Shown piece after piece: positions 1 to 13,403 of a stretch of DNA of 64,000 nucleotides (position 1 is its first letter; the number at the start of each line of letters is the position of its first letter). The stretch covers positions 395,774,632 through 395,838,631 of the forward strand of contig CM060900.1 in the NCBI GenBank assembly GCA_030762935.1, given 5' to 3'. The notes under the pieces are model-generated. The model ran no database searches. It was not told the DNA's origin and worked only from the letters and a program-made list of their open reading frames with translations. The position numbers were made by a program, and so were the translations under genes. Origin of the DNA: Hymenopus coronatus (Eukaryota > Arthropoda > Insecta > Mantodea > Hymenopodidae).

Positions 1-384
1 TAAAGATTCCAACTCATGTTTACCTTCCTTAAACTTCTCAATGCTGGTTTATTCAGTTTAACTACTGTCCAGTATGATGGATTTTTTATCATTCTAATTT
101 AAGATTTGGCTGTGTTCAATAGTTTTTGGAAAATGGGTAGTTTATACTAGAAAATATCATTCACAGAAAAATCTCTTCAAAGCGGAAAAGGATAAAACAA
201 GCTCACAAATACTTTCAAAGAAATAAACTACTTAGCACAAATACAGAAAGGTTGCCATACTTAACCAGAAGTACCAATGTCTAGAGCAAAACTCACCTAA
301 AAGACAGTCTAGCATTTACCTCTCTACTCCAGCTGTATACGAGTTATAAATTTTTATTTGAAGTTGTCCAAAATCCATTACCCA

Positions 385-590
385 AGTGGTCTGGGTTACG
401 CGGTTGGTTAGGCTTTAGCCTTGGATCTCAAGATTTTGGTTCAATCCCGACCCAGATCAATTGCTTTTAAGAGTGCTAAAAGTGACAACTCTGTGTCAGT
501 AGATTTACGGCTCGTAAAATAAGTCTTACAGGACGAAACTACGTCACACCGGCTGCCTTGATATGTCTTTCACAAATAGATAAAACGCAG
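385..590 (+). repeat. SINE-E, tRNA-derived, in unit copy 1
   Basis: The tRNA-like head has an A-box-like stretch (cggttggttaggct) and a B box (ggttcaatccc). A ~120-base body follows, with the 'gatttacggctcgtaaaa' motif common in arthropod SINEs, and ends near 'agataaaacgcag'. A diverged relative lies inverted at 15676-15885. The head is degenerate, so this is a retroposon and not a working tRNA gene. Confidence 0.75.
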
Positions 591-600
591 TGTAATCTTT

Positions 601-2584
601 AAAAAAAATATATAAGAATTATATCCACAACAATAATATATACAATTACACAAATACCAATTGAAAACACCACACTAACATGTAGAAATACAATTTGGGG
701 GTAGGGGAAATTCCACCATTAAGTCTCTTCTTAATACCGCTGCCCCGTATATAGGAAATGCATCACTAATCCACTGATTTATGTCGGCAAACCTTCAATT
801 ATGTTTCATGTTTAGAAGATCGATAACAAAAGGCGGTGTTACTTAAAAGGATTGAGGTTGTAATCACTATTCAACTAAACTTGTCGCACAAGTGACGCAT
901 ACAAAATATGATACATAGATTTATGTTACAATACCCATAGTGTTTAGAAACGACACCGAACCAAGATACGGAAGTTACTGCTAAGCTGCTATGTGATACG
1001 AAAATGTAGTTTTCAACGCAAATAGGGGTTCATGAACAAATTGCCTCATAACTAGCATTGATTAAACAGTTGTTCAGAAATACAGTTGCACGCCTCGCTC
1101 TGCTACCAGAAGTAACATAAGTTAGCTTTGAAAATTCCGGGTACTTATTTTCGCACTGAATTCGTAAACATACCAACAGGCTGCATAACGGTTAGCCCTC
1201 ATTAAGCTATTTTTCTTAGAAAACCCCACTAATGAACTTTTACAGTGGATTCGTATTCTTTTCGGTTAGGGATTGTAGGAGCGAGAAGGGTGCCGCTTGA
1301 TGCAGGAACCTGTATGTGCCCGTCTTTCTTAGCTGCTTCCAGAAAAGAGTTGCGAATAGATTATACCTTTAGTTATTTTTTTATTCTTCCAACATATTTT
1401 AACGTAACAGACAACGAATTAAAGAAAATTACTGGGAAAATGAGCTGAGATACATGCGCCACTAATACTTCATTTTACAAGCAGTTTAAGGGACAAACAT
1501 TTGGCAATGACCTTTAGAAGTTCCACTTTTGAGTATGAGTTATTTTAAAAAATCTACGGTGGTTGCATTGCTGTTTAATTAATATGTGTAAAACTGTATT
1601 CTTATTAGACTATTAATTATTTTATAAAGTTTAGTAGGTTAATATGTTGCAATCTTTAGCTGCCGTGCCACAAGTAGTAAAAGCGGACGTTAAACATTAC
1701 GAAAAAATGTGACACTCAAAATCTCCCATACGTCTTTATTAAAAAAATGGTTGCAATATTTGCAATTAGAGCTTTGCATCACAAGTAAAATAGTACTAAG
1801 ATATATTTTAAATAAATATGATGAGCAAATTGTGAAACATTTTATAAATCTATTAGAACATTTAATCCTTAATATAAACCACACGATATTAGAATGTATT
1901 TTATCTTGCAGAATGTTAATTGGATACTTATGCACTTTTTGGGGAAATGTGATGGAATTTAAACAAAATCTGAGACGCGTGAAACATTTTGAAATTGTGA
2001 AAATGTAGTTCTTAAAAAAAGGCTGTTTTATAAAATGGTATTCTAGGAAGCAGTGTATTGTACGATCTTTAACGGGCCGTCCCGAAGCAGTTGGGGGCGG
2101 GGTATAGGTTAATGTTAACTCTCTATGGATGGCCAATGATTCCAACATGTTGGAAAAAATACTTTCACTTTTTTAACGATTGTGGTCAAAACTCACTCCG
2201 TGCACCCTAGCGTTAATGATCTTGAGGATGGAAGCAAGAAAGTCATTTACCTTTGCAACGAGACTGCCTTTAGCCTGAAATATTGAATGAAAACAGGTTC
2301 TTGCTGATTATCTTAATATGTTGATAGCTTACTATTGGATAATTACAATCTGATTAGGATAATAAATACAAGATACTAATGGTTGGAGCGAAGTACGCAT
2401 GCTTCACATTCTTTAAGCTCGAAAATGTCCGACTTATAACCTTTGCAAACGTAACTGGCCTTTGCCCTTTATAGTAAAGGATAGGGCATGTTTGATTATA
2501 ATGCACAAAGACAAACCCATTTGCTTCCATGACAAGTGTTATACAACAAACACCCTCTGAGGTATGAGTATGTGGGCATCATAA
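601..2584. other. Unit interior without recognised gene
   Basis: About 2 kb of AT-rich sequence, repeated at 5807-7791 and 11016-13000. It contains a minus-strand open frame of 152 codons (1690-2148, ATG start) that overlaps a 99-codon plus-strand frame beginning at GTG. In copies 2 and 3 a dinucleotide change puts a stop in the minus frame after 137 codons. Neither frame resembles a family I know, and the loss of the end argues against selection. Confidence 0.6.
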
Positions 2585-2816
2585 GCGTTTAACTCCCGCT
2601 TTTAATATAAACGGCACCGCAGGCGATGACTCTGATGATAAATGAAATGAAGATGGAGCACCGGTAGAATGCGATGGCGGGCAAACCGGAGAAGCGGAGA
2701 AAACCCGTCCCTGCGCCGCTTTGTCCACCATAAATCCCACATGCAGTCGCATGGGATTGAACCCGGGCTATCTAGGTGGGAGTGGAGAGGTCTAACTACT
2801 CGGCCATGGCGCGGCC
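2585..2816 (-). repeat. SINE-A, tRNA-Leu/Ser-like head, in unit copy 1
   Basis: This ~230-base SINE lies on the minus strand. Read on that strand, it starts with a class II tRNA-like head containing 'ggccgagtag' and a B box near 2755-2766. The body includes the 'ttctccgcttctccggttt' motif, and the tail matches the 'gcgggagttaaacgc' end shared by all copies. Other copies lie at 24474, 29936, 31659, 38536, 40277 and 46851. Open frames over it are SINE translations. Confidence 0.88.
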
Positions 2817-3585
2817 CCAAGTACTTCGTGGCTCCTAACCCCAAAATGATGTAATTTTCAATGCTGCATAAAAACAATGATTGAAAACTTACCGCGTAGG
2901 GTTTGAGTTTAAAAGAACCAGTAATCTATATATATATAACGTGTATGTACGGCATGCTTTGTAAGATGTGGGTTATTTAACACCTGTGCCGGTGGCAAGT
3001 CCTTTTTACATGCCAGCTCTGTCTGAAAGTCCTTTGACGTCAAAACCAGCATTTTCAACCTGAATGAGTTTATGAACCCCTGCAATATTTAACACGTGCG
3101 ACGACTTCTAGAAATTTCCAGTCACATGTTCAACAGATACAATAAGGGGTAGGTAGCCTTTCTCTGGGTTCAATTTTCACTGGGAATGCACCGCATGCAC
3201 AGTTCAGCGAGCTTCGACGGGAAATTCGTAGCGTGGTTCGGTAACTGCGAACGTCGAAAACAAACTGTACGGCAGAAGTACTATAAAAACATTGAGGAAT
3301 GTTGATGAGCAGATTCTAATGCATATGAGCTCTGGATGCAGCTTTTACGGTCTTACGCGCACACACTTCATTAGTAGTGTCTGACATTACATGGTAGCTA
3401 ATCACTGGTGTAATACATATACCTAAGTTTGCCGTTACAGCTTAAAAGTTTGTATTTTTTCCTGGGAACAGAGGTAGAAAAAACCCAGACACGGGCATTT
3501 TTGTTTTCGAAGTATTTTCCTTATAAAGACATACTACTCAATTTGTGACATTAGTATAAGAATGGCTCAATGTTGGATTCTAAAA

Positions 3586-4060
3586 TCTTACGGTTTAGCA
3601 GTTATGCAAAATTCGGCAACATTCATCCAGACTAAAGAGGTCTTCAGAAACTGTTTCCAGAAAATTCAAGAGCTACATTTTATTCGGGGTGCAAATAGCT
3701 TTAATATACGTGATTTTAATCAAAATCGTTACAGTCATTTTTAAGAAAATCAAAATTTTCGAAAAAGTTCCCATGTAAAGGGTAGTTTGTGGTAGAGGGA
3801 TTTTCTTAAAAATCTTCGTGTCGCATCCTTGGAAGATACTATACCTAAATACCAAGTTTGATATTTAATGGTATTTTCGTTTTTGAGCTATGTTGCCCAC
3901 AGACACATACACACACACACAGAAGCACACGGACCTTTCTCTAAAGATTATTGTTTTTATTAAGGGGGCACTAAAACATGTATTTCCGGCGAAATCTCGG
4001 TATCGCATTTTTGGGTGGAATACAATACTTGCTTTATACACTATGTACATAGTACGTAGA
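3586..4060 (+). repeat. Element G in unit copy 1
   Basis: A dispersed non-coding repeat. Shared landmarks in order are 'ttacggttta', 'tttgattaaaatcgt'-like, 'aaagggtagtt', 'tgtcgcatccttgg', 'aaataccaa', 'tttttgagcta', a short (AC) run, then 'gtatttccgg' and 'gggtggaatacaatactt'. Relatives occur at 14575, 54800 and, inverted, 33335, 49420 and 52750. There is no long open frame and no clear tRNA head. It could be a non-autonomous DNA element or an old LINE tail. Confidence 0.7.
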
Positions 4061-4649
4061 GAAAGTAATAATATCAGGAATGAAACTGTGTTGTTATAAG
4101 TACAGAAAGACTAATGTGAAGAAAAGCGGAAGAATAAGCAAAAAGTGATAGGAAATTAGATGTAAGTAAGGTTCATCAACAGTATAAAAAGGAGGGCAGA
4201 AATTATTGGAGAAATGAAAGGGGAATAAAAAGAACTCACAATGAGACAGCAAACACAAGGGAATTACTGTACGCAAAAACCTGCAAACTGGTAATTGTCT
4301 ACTTTTGATCAAACTTACTCTTTTATTTCCTTCTCTACCTCACTTAAACCTTTCTTTGAATTTCACTTTTCCCTTTTTACCTTTCTTGCCTCTAATTAAT
4401 TATCACATTTTGCTTATTCTTCTGCCTTTCTTCACCTTATGCATCCTGTACTTACCTTCTCATAACAATGCATAATTCCATTTTTGATGTTATTTTTGTT
4501 TGGTGAAGTATTTTGTATGCTTTTCATATAAAGTGGTTGCGTAAAGCACCATGAAAACGGAAAAGGAAAATAAATAATATTATGAATTAAATGTACAAGC
4601 AATACCACCGAAATCCACAACCTCTTAGTACTCATTGACTGAGACAAAT

Positions 4650-5111
4650 AACTATATGGTAACGAGAGGGGATGACATTCGGGAAGTCCAAGATTCGATT
4701 CCTGTAGACCGGTCATTGTGAGCTTGCGCTTAATTGTGTTTATCCCCGGTCGGTAGCCGAATGTTGATGTGGTTTATATAAATCGGTGAATTTTACTGTC
4801 TTCCTCTTTCTTGTCCTTTCTTTTCCTCATCATGCTTCAGCGTCGAGGCATCAGGCGAATAAGTGGCGTGTGAGGCATGTGGTGGTGCATTTTATTAGAG
4901 CAACTGTGTACTATTGTGTTTGGTGTGTGATGGGCCTCAGAAAGTCCTCTCCGTGGGAAGAGGTAGGCCTTGGGATGGACATCCCGCGGGTTTCAAGGTG
5001 AATATCTGGAGATCTTACGAATGCCGCCCTCGCCCGAGCAAGCCGCTCCGGATGTGATTACCGTCTGTGTCCTTTGTTTCATCCCTTTCTCCTGGAGGTT
5101 TCCAGAAGCAT
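4650..5111 (+). repeat. SINE-C in unit copy 1
   Basis: A ~460-base SINE. Its tRNA-like head has a B box 'gattcgattcctg' near 4692. A segment like 'accggtcattgtgagc' follows, then 'ggtcggtagccgaatgttg', a CT-rich stretch, and a more GC-rich 3' half ending 'ctcctggaggtttcc'. Long relatives are at 19785, 56440 and, inverted, 32845, 35825 and 58275. Confidence 0.65.
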
Positions 5112-5590
5112 AATGGGCGCTTAAGTGTCGAAAATTTCTTCGACACTCTGTTTTAATCAAAATACGTGCTGCAGTCTGGTATTTAAATTAATAAACACAT
5201 ACCTACTAAAGATTCCAACTCATGTTTACCTTCCTTAAACTTCTCAATGCTGGTTTATTCAGTTTAACTACTGTCCAGTATGATGGATTTTTTATCATTC
5301 TAATTTAAGATTTGGCTGTGTTCAATAGTTTTTGGAAAATGGGTAGTTTATACTAGAAAATATCATTCACAGAAAAATCTCTTCAAAGCGGAAAAGGATA
5401 AAACAAGCTCACAAATACTTTCAAAGAAATAAACTACTTAGCACAAATACAGAAAGGTTGCCATACTTAACCAGAAGTACCAATGTCTAGAGCAAAACTC
5501 ACCTAAAAGACAGTCTAGCATTTACCTCTCTACTCCAGCTGTATACGAGTTATAAATTTTTATTTGAAGTTGTCCAAAATCCATTACCCA

Positions 5591-5796
5591 AGTGGTCTGG
5601 GTTACGCGGTTGGTTAGGCTTTAGCCTTGGATCTCAAGATTTTGGTTCAATCCCGACCCAGATTAATTGCTTTTAAGAGTGCTAAAAGTGACAACTCTGT
5701 GTCAGTAGATTTACGGCTCGTAAAATAAGTCTTACAGGACGAAACTACGTCACACCGGCTGCCTTGATATGTCTGTCACAAATAGATAAAACGCAG
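5591..5796 (+). repeat. SINE-E in unit copy 2
   Basis: Same insertion as at 385-590, carried along by the tandem duplication. It differs at single bases just after the B box and in the tail. Confidence 0.75.
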
Positions 5797-7791
5797 TGTA
5801 ATCTTTAAAAAAAATATATAAGAATTATATCCACAACAATAATATATACAATTACACAAATACCAATTGAAAACACCACACTAACATGTAGAAATACAAT
5901 TTGGGGGTAGGGGAAATTCCACCATTAAGTCTCTTCTTAATACCGCTGCCCCGTATATAGGAAATGCATCACTAATCCACTGATTTATGTCGGCAAACCT
6001 TCAATTATGTTTCATGTTTAGAAGATCGATAACAAAAGGCGGTGTTACTTAAAAGGATTGAGGTTGTAATCACTATTCAACTAAACTTGTCGCACAAGTG
6101 ACGCATACAAAATATGATACATAGATTTATGTTACAATACCCATAGTGTTTAGAAACGACACCGAACCAAGATACGGAAGTTACTGCTAAGCTGCTATGT
6201 GATACGAAAATGTAGTTTTCAACGCAAATAGGGGTTCATGAACAAATTGCCTCATAACTAGCATTGATTAAACAGTTGTTCAGAAATACAGTTGCACGCC
6301 TCGCTCTGCTACCAGAAGTAACATAAGTTAGCTTTGAAAATTCCGGGTCGCTAATTTTCGCAGTGAATTCGTAAACATACCGACAGGCTGCATAACGGTT
6401 AGCCCTCATTAAGCTATTTTTCTTAGAAAACCCCACTAATGAACCTTTACAGTGGATTCGTATTCTTTTCGGTTAGGGATTGTAGGAGCGGGAAGGGTGC
6501 CGCTTGATGCAGGAACCTGTATGTGCCCGTCTTTCTTAGCTGCTTCCATAAAAGAGTTGCGAATAGATTATACCTTTAGTTATTTTTTTATTCTTCCAAC
6601 ATATTTTAACGTAACAGACAACGAATTAAAGAAAATTACTGGGAAAATGAGCTGAGATACATGCGCCACTAATACTTCATTTTACAAGCAGTTTAAGGGA
6701 CAAACATTTGGCAATGACCTTTAGAAGTTCCACTTTTGAGTATGAGTTATTTTAAAAAATCTACGGTGGTTGCATTGCTGTTTAATTAATATGTGTAAAA
6801 CTGTATTCTTATTGGACTATTAATTATTTTATAAAGTTTAGTAGGTTAATATGTTGCAATCTTTACCTGCCGTGCCACAAGTAGTAAAAGCGGACGTTAA
6901 ACATTACGAAAAAATGTGACACTCAAAATCTCCCATACGTCTCAATTAAAAAAATGGTTGCAATATTTGCAATTAGAGCTTTGCATCACAAGTAAACTAG
7001 TACTAAGATATATTTTAAATAAATATGATGAGCAAATTGTGAAACATTTTATAAATCTATTAGAACATTTAATCCTTAATATAAACCACACGATATTAGA
7101 ATGTATTTTATCTTGCAGAATGTTAATTGGATACTTATGCACTTTTTGGGGAAATGTGATGGAATTTAAACAAAATCTGAGACGCGTGAAACATTTTGAA
7201 ATTGTGAAAATGTAGTTCTTAAAAAAAGGCTGTTTTATAAAATGGTATTCTAGGAAGCAGTGTATTGTACGATCTTTAACGGGCCGTCCCGAAGCAGTTG
7301 GGGGCGGGGTATAGGTTAATGTTAACTCTCTATGGATGGCCAATGATTCCAACATGTTGGAAAAAATACTTTCACTTTTTTAACGATTGTGGTCAAAACT
7401 CACTCCGTGCACCCTAGCGTTAATGCTCTTGAGGATGGAAGCAAGAAAGTCATTTACCTTTGCAACGAGACTGCCTTTAGCCTGAAATATTGAATGAAAA
7501 CAGGTTCTTGCTGATTATCTTAATATGTTGATAGCTTACTATTGGATAATTACAATCTGATTAGGATAATAAATACAAGATACTAATGGTTGGAGCGAAG
7601 TACGCATGCTTCACATTCTTTAAGCTCGAAAATGTCCGACTTATAACCTTTGCAAACGTAACTGGCCTTTGCCCTTTATAGTAAAGGATAGGGCATGTTT
7701 GATTATAATGCACAAAGACAAACCCATTTGCTTCCATGACAAGTGTTATACAACAAACACCCTCTGAGGTATGAGTATGTGGGCATCATAA

Positions 7792-8023
7792 GCGTTTAAC
7801 TCCCGCTTTTAATATAAACGGCACCGCAGGCGATGACTCTGATGATAAATGAAATGAAGATGGAGCACCGGTAGAATGCGATGGCGGGCAAACCGGAGAA
7901 GCGGAGAAAACCCGTCCCTGCGCCGCTTTGTCCACCATAAATCCCACATGCAGTCGCATGGGATTGAACCCGGGCTATCTAGGTGGGAGTGGAGAGGTCT
8001 AACTACTCGGCCATGGCGCGGCC
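7792..8023 (-). repeat. SINE-A in unit copy 2
   Basis: Same insertion as at 2585-2816, duplicated with the unit. Confidence 0.88.
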
Positions 8024-8794
8024 CCAAGTACTTCGTGGCTCCTAACCCCAAAATGATGTAATTTTCAATGCTGCATAAAAACAATGATTGAAAACTTACC
8101 GCGTAGGGTTTGAGTTTAAAAGAACCAGTAATCTATATATATATATAACGTGTATGTACGGCATGCTTTGTAAGATGTGGGTTATTTAACACCTGTGCCG
8201 GTGGCAAATCCTTTTTACATGCCAGCTCTGTCCGAAAGTACTTTGACGTCAAAACCAGCATTTTCAACCTGAATGAGTTTATGAACCCCTGCAATATTTA
8301 ACACGTGCGACGACTTCTGGAAATTTCCAGTCACATGTTCAACAGATACAATAAGGGGTAGGTAGCCTTTCTCTGGGTTCAATTTTCACTGGGAATGCAC
8401 CGCATGCACAGTTCAGCGAGCTTCGACGGGAAATTCGTAGCGTGGTTCGGTAACTGCGAACGTCGAAAACAAACTGTACGGCAGAAGTACTATAAAAACA
8501 TTGAGGAATGTTGATGAGCAGATTCTAATGCATATGAGCTCTGGATGCAGCTTTTACGGTCTTACGCGCACACACTTCATTAGTAGTGTCTGACATTACA
8601 TGGTAGCTAATCACTGGTGTAATACATATACCTAAGTTTGCCGTTACAGCTTAAAAGTTTGTATTTTTTCCTGGGAACAGAGGTAGAAAAAACCCAGACA
8701 CGGGCATTTTTGTTTTCGAAGTATTTTCCTTATAAAGACATACTACTCAATTTGTGACATTAGTATAAGAATGGCTCAATGTTGGATTCTAAAA

Positions 8795-9269
8795 TCTTAC
8801 GGTTTAGCAGTTATGCAAAATTCGGCAACATTCATCCAGACTAAAGAGGTCTTCAGAAACTGTTTCCAGAAAATTCAAGAGCTACATTTTATTCGGGGTG
8901 CAAATAGCTTTAATATACGTGATTTTAATCAAAATCGTTACAGTCATTTTTAAGAAAATCAAAATTTTCGAAAAAGTTCCCATGTAAAGGGTAGTTTGTG
9001 GTAGAGGGATTTTCTTAAAAATCTTCGTGTCGCATCCTTGGAAGATACTATACCTAAATACCAAGTTTGATATTTAATGGTATTTTCGTTTTTGAGCTAT
9101 GTTGCCCACAGACACATACACACACACACAGAAGCACACGGACCTTTCTCTAAAGATTATTGTTTTTATTAAGGGGGCACTAAAACATGTATTTCCGGCG
9201 AAATCTCGGTATCGCATTTTTGGGTGGAATACAATACTTGCTTTATACACTATGTACATAGTACGTAGA
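8795..9269 (+). repeat. Element G in unit copy 2
   Basis: Same insertion as at 3586-4060, duplicated with the unit. It is absent from copy 3, whose homology ends just at its left edge. Confidence 0.7.
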
Positions 9270-9858
9270 GAAAGTAATAATATCAGGAATGAAACTGTGT
9301 TGTTATAAGTACAGAAAGACTAATGTGAAGAAAAGCGGAAGAATAAGCAAAAAGTGATAGGAAATTAGATGTAAGTAAGGTTCATCAACAGTATAAAAAG
9401 GAGGGCAGAAATTATTGGAGAAATGAAAGGGGAATAAAAAGAACTCACAATGAGACAGCAAACACAAGGGAATTACTGTACGCAAAAACCTGCAAACTGG
9501 TAATTGTCTACTTTTGATCAAACTTACTCTTTTATTTCCTTCTCTACCTCACTTAAACCTTTCTTTGAATTTCACTTTTCCCTTTTTACCTTTCTTGCCT
9601 CTAATTAATTATCACATTTTGCTTATTCTTCTGCCTTTCTTCACCTTATGCATCCTGTACTTACCTTCTCATAACAATGCATAATTCCATTTTTGATATT
9701 ATTTTTGTTTGGTGAAGTATTTTGTATGCTTTTCATATAAAGTGGTTGCGTAAAGCACCATGAAAACGGAAAAGGAAAATAAATAATATTATGAATTAAA
9801 TGTACAAGCAATACCACCGAAATCCACAACCTCTTAGTACTCATTGACTGAGACAAAT

Positions 9859-10320
9859 AACTATATGGTAACGAGAGGGGATGACATTCGGGAAGTCCAA
9901 GATTCGATTCCTGTAGACCGGTCATTGTGAGCTTGCGCTTAATTGTGTTTATCCCCGGTCGGTAGCCGAATGTTGATGTGGTTTATATAAATCGGTGAAT
10001 TTTACTGTCTTCCTCTTTCTTGTCCTTTCTTTTCCTCATCATGCTTCAGCGTCGAGGCATCAGGCGAATAAGTGGCGTGTGAGGCATGTGGTGGTGCATT
10101 TTATTAGAGCAACTGTGTACTATTGTGTTTGGTGTGTGATGGGCCTCAGAAAGTCCTCTCCGTGGGAAGAGGTAGGCCTTGGGATGGACATCCCGCGGGT
10201 TTCAAGGTGAATATCTGGAGATCTTACGAATGCCGCCCTCGCCCGAGCAAGCCGCTCCGGATGTGATTACCGTCTGTGTCCTTTGTTTCATCCCTTTCTC
10301 CTGGAGGTTTCCAGAAGCAT
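9859..10320 (+). repeat. SINE-C in unit copy 2
   Basis: Same insertion as at 4650-5111, duplicated with the unit. Confidence 0.65.
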
Positions 10321-10799
10321 AATGGGCGCTTAAGTGTCGAAAATTTCTTCGACACTCTGTTTTAATCAAAATACGTGCTGCAGTCTGGTATTTAAATTAA
10401 TAAACACATACCTACTAAAGATTCCAACTCATGTTTACCTTCCTTAAACTTCTCAATGCTGGTTTATTCAGTTTAACTACTGTCCAGTATGATGGATTTT
10501 TTATCATTCTAATTTAAGATTTGGCTGTGTTCAATAGTTTTTGGAAAATGGGTAGTTTATACTAGAAAATATCATTCACAGAAAAATCTCTTCAAAGCGG
10601 AAAAGGATAAAACAAGCTCACAAATACTTTCAAAGAAATAAACTACTTAGCACAAATACAGAAAGGTTGCCATACTTAACCAGAAGTACCAATGTCTAGA
10701 GCAAAACTCACCTAAAAGACAGTCTAGCATTTACCTCTCTACTCCAGCTGTATACGAGTTATAAATTTTTATTTGAAGTTGTCCAAAATCCATTACCCA

Positions 10800-11005
10800 A
10801 GTGGTCTGGGTTACGCGGTTGGTTAGGCTTTAGCCTTGGATCTCAAGATTTTGGTTCAATCCCGACCCAGATCAATTGCTTTTAAGAGTGCTAAAAGTGA
10901 CAACTCTGTGTCAGTAGATTTACGGCTCGTAAAATAAGTCTTACAGGACGAAACTACGTCACACCGGCTGCCTTGATATGTCTTTCACAAATAGATAAAA
11001 CGCAG
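10800..11005 (+). repeat. SINE-E in unit copy 3
   Basis: Same insertion as at 385-590, carried along by the tandem duplication. Confidence 0.75.
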
Positions 11006-13000
11006 TGTAATCTTTAAAAAAAATATATAAGAATTATATCCACAACAATAATATATACAATTACACAAATACCAATTGAAAACACCACACTAACATGTAG
11101 AAATACAATTTGGGGGTAGGGGAAATTCCACCATTAAGTCTCTTCTTAATACCGCTGCCCCGTATATAGGAAATGCATCACTAATCCACTGATTTATGTC
11201 GGCAAACCTTCAATTATGTTTCATGTTTAGAAGATCGATAACAAAAGGCGGTGTTACTTAAAAGGATTGAGGTTGTAATCACTATTCAACTAAACTTGTC
11301 GCACAAGTGACGCATACAAAATATGATACATAGATTTATGTTACAATACCCATAGTGTTTAGAAACGACACCGAACCAAGATACGGAAGTTACTGCTAAG
11401 CTGCTATGTGATACGAAAATGTAGTTTTCAACGCAAATAGGGGTTCATGAACAAATTGCCTCATAACTAGCATTGATTAAACAGTTGTTCAGAAATACAG
11501 TTGCACGCCTCGCTCTGCTACCAGAAGTAACATAAGTTAGCTTTGAAAATTCCGGGTCGCTAATTTTCGCAGTGAATTCGTAAACATACCGACAGGCTGC
11601 ATAACGGTTAGCCCTCATTAAGCTATTTTTCTTAGAAAACCCCACTAATGAACCTTTACAGTGGATTCGTATTCTTTTCGGTTAGGGATTGTAGGAGCGG
11701 GAAGGGTGCCGCTTGATGCAGGAACCTGTATGTGCCCGTCTTTCTTAGCTGCTTCCATAAAAGAGTTGCGAATAGATTATACCTTTAGTTATTTTTTTAT
11801 TCTTCCAACATATTTTAACGTAACAGACAACGAATTAAAGAAAATTACTGGGAAAATGAGCTGAGATACATGCGCCACTAATACTTCATTTTACAAGCAG
11901 TTTAAGGGACAAACATTTGGCAATGACCTTTAGAAGTTCCACTTTTGAGTATGAGTTATTTTAAAAAATCTACGGTGGTTGCATTGCTGTTTAATTAATA
12001 TGTGTAAAACTGTATTCTTATTGGACTATTAATTATTTTATAAAGTTTAGTAGGTTATTATGTTGCAATCTTTACCTGCCGTGCCACAAGTAGTAAAAGC
12101 GGACGTTAAACATTACGAAAAAATGTGACACTCAAAATCTCCCATACGTCTCAATTAAAAAAATGGTTGCAATATTTGCAATTAGAGCTTTGCATCACAA
12201 GTAAAATAGTACTAAGATATATTTTAAATAAATATGATGAGCAAATTGTGAAACATTTTATAAATCTATTAGAACATTTAATCCTTAATATAAACCACAC
12301 GATATTAGAATGTATTTTATCTTGCAGAATGTTAATTGGATACTTATGCACTTTTTGGGGAAATGTGATGGAATTTAAACAAAATCTGAGACGCGTGAAA
12401 CATTTTGAAATTGTGAAAATGTAGTTCTTAAAAAAATGCTGTTTTATAAAATGGTATTCTAGGAAGCAGTGTATTGTACGATCTTTAACGGGCCGTCCCG
12501 AAGCAGTTGGGGGCGGGGTATAGGTTAATGTTAACTCTCTATGGATGGCCAATGATTCCAACATGTTGGAAAAAATACTTTCACTTTTTTAACGATTGTG
12601 GTCAAAACTCACTCCGTGCACCCTAGCGTTAATGATCTTGAGGATGGAAGCAAGAAAGTCATTTACCTTTGCAACGAGACTGCCTTTAGCCTGAAATATT
12701 GAATGAAAACAGGTTCTTGCTGATTATCTTAATATGTTGATAGCTTACTATTGGATAATTACAATCTGATTAGGATAATAAATACAAGATACTAATGGTT
12801 GGAGCGAAGTACGCATGCTTCACATTCTTTAAGCTCGAAAATGTCCGACTTATAACCTTTGCAAACGTAACTGGCCTTTGCCCTTTATAGTAAAGGATAG
12901 GGCATGTTTGATTATAATGCACAAAGACAAACCCATTTGCTTCCATGACAAGTGTTATACAACAAACACCCTCTGAGGTATGAGTATGTGGGCATCATAA

Positions 13001-13232
13001 GCGTTTAACTCCCGCTTTTAATATAAACGGCACCGCAGGCGATGACTCTGATGATAAATGAAATGAAGATGGAGCACCGGTAGAATGCGATGGCGGGCAA
13101 ACCGGAGAAGCGGAGAAAACCCGTCCCTGCGCCGCTTTGTCCACCATAAATCCCACATGCAGTCGCATGGGATTGAACCCGGGCTATCTAGGTGGGAGTG
13201 GAGAGGTCTAACTACTCGGCCATGGCGCGGCC
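13001..13232 (-). repeat. SINE-A in unit copy 3
   Basis: Same insertion as at 2585-2816, duplicated with the unit. Confidence 0.88.
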
Positions 13233-13339
13233 CCAAGTACTTCGTGGCTCCTAACCCCAAAATGATGTAATTTTCAATGCTGCATAAAAACAATGATTGA
13301 AAACTTACCGCGTAGGGTTTGAGTTTAAAAGAACCAGTA

Positions 13340-13342
<3 letters not shown>

Positions 13343-13402
<60 letters not shown>
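13343..13402. repeat. (TA)30 microsatellite in unit copy 3
   Basis: Sixty bases of uninterrupted TA. The homologous site is (TA)6 in copy 1 (about 2927-2938) and (TA)7 in copy 2 (about 8134-8147), so the tract expanded after the copies separated. Confidence 0.95.

Positions 13403-13403
<1 letters not shown>

Larger units (their letters stand above)
1..5206. repeat. 5.2-kb tandem repeat, copy 1
   Basis: The first base of the window aligns with 5207 and 10416, and the sequence stays collinear with the next copy to its end. Only scattered single-base changes and 1-2 base indels were noticed by eye, so identity is well above 98%. The unit holds SINE-E, SINE-A, element G and SINE-C and no convincing gene. 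Base changes private to this copy include the segment around 1139-1180 and the dinucleotide near 1735. Because the window opens inside the unit, more copies may lie to the left. Confidence 0.97.
5207..10415. repeat. 5.2-kb tandem repeat, copy 2
   Basis: This is a full-length second copy, 5,209 bases long. The offset from copy 1 is 5,206 at the start and 5,209 after small indels, including one extra TA in the (TA) tract near 8135. It shares several changes with copy 3 against copy 1 (near 6348, 6943 and 8208). It also has private changes (near 5665, 5774, 6997 and 8235), so it is not a simple assembly echo of either neighbour. Confidence 0.97.

Noticed and set aside
1709..2008. 99-codon plus-strand gene, repeated in all three unit copies
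   Set aside because: It starts at GTG. Its apparent conservation comes from the recent duplication and not from selection.
1690..2148. 152-codon minus-strand gene in the tandem unit
   Set aside because: The other two copies have a stop that shortens it to 137 codons, a second open frame overlaps it on the other strand, and no family match is apparent.
2602..2877. 91-codon minus-strand protein, also at 7809 and 13018
   Set aside because: It is a translation of SINE-A and its flank.
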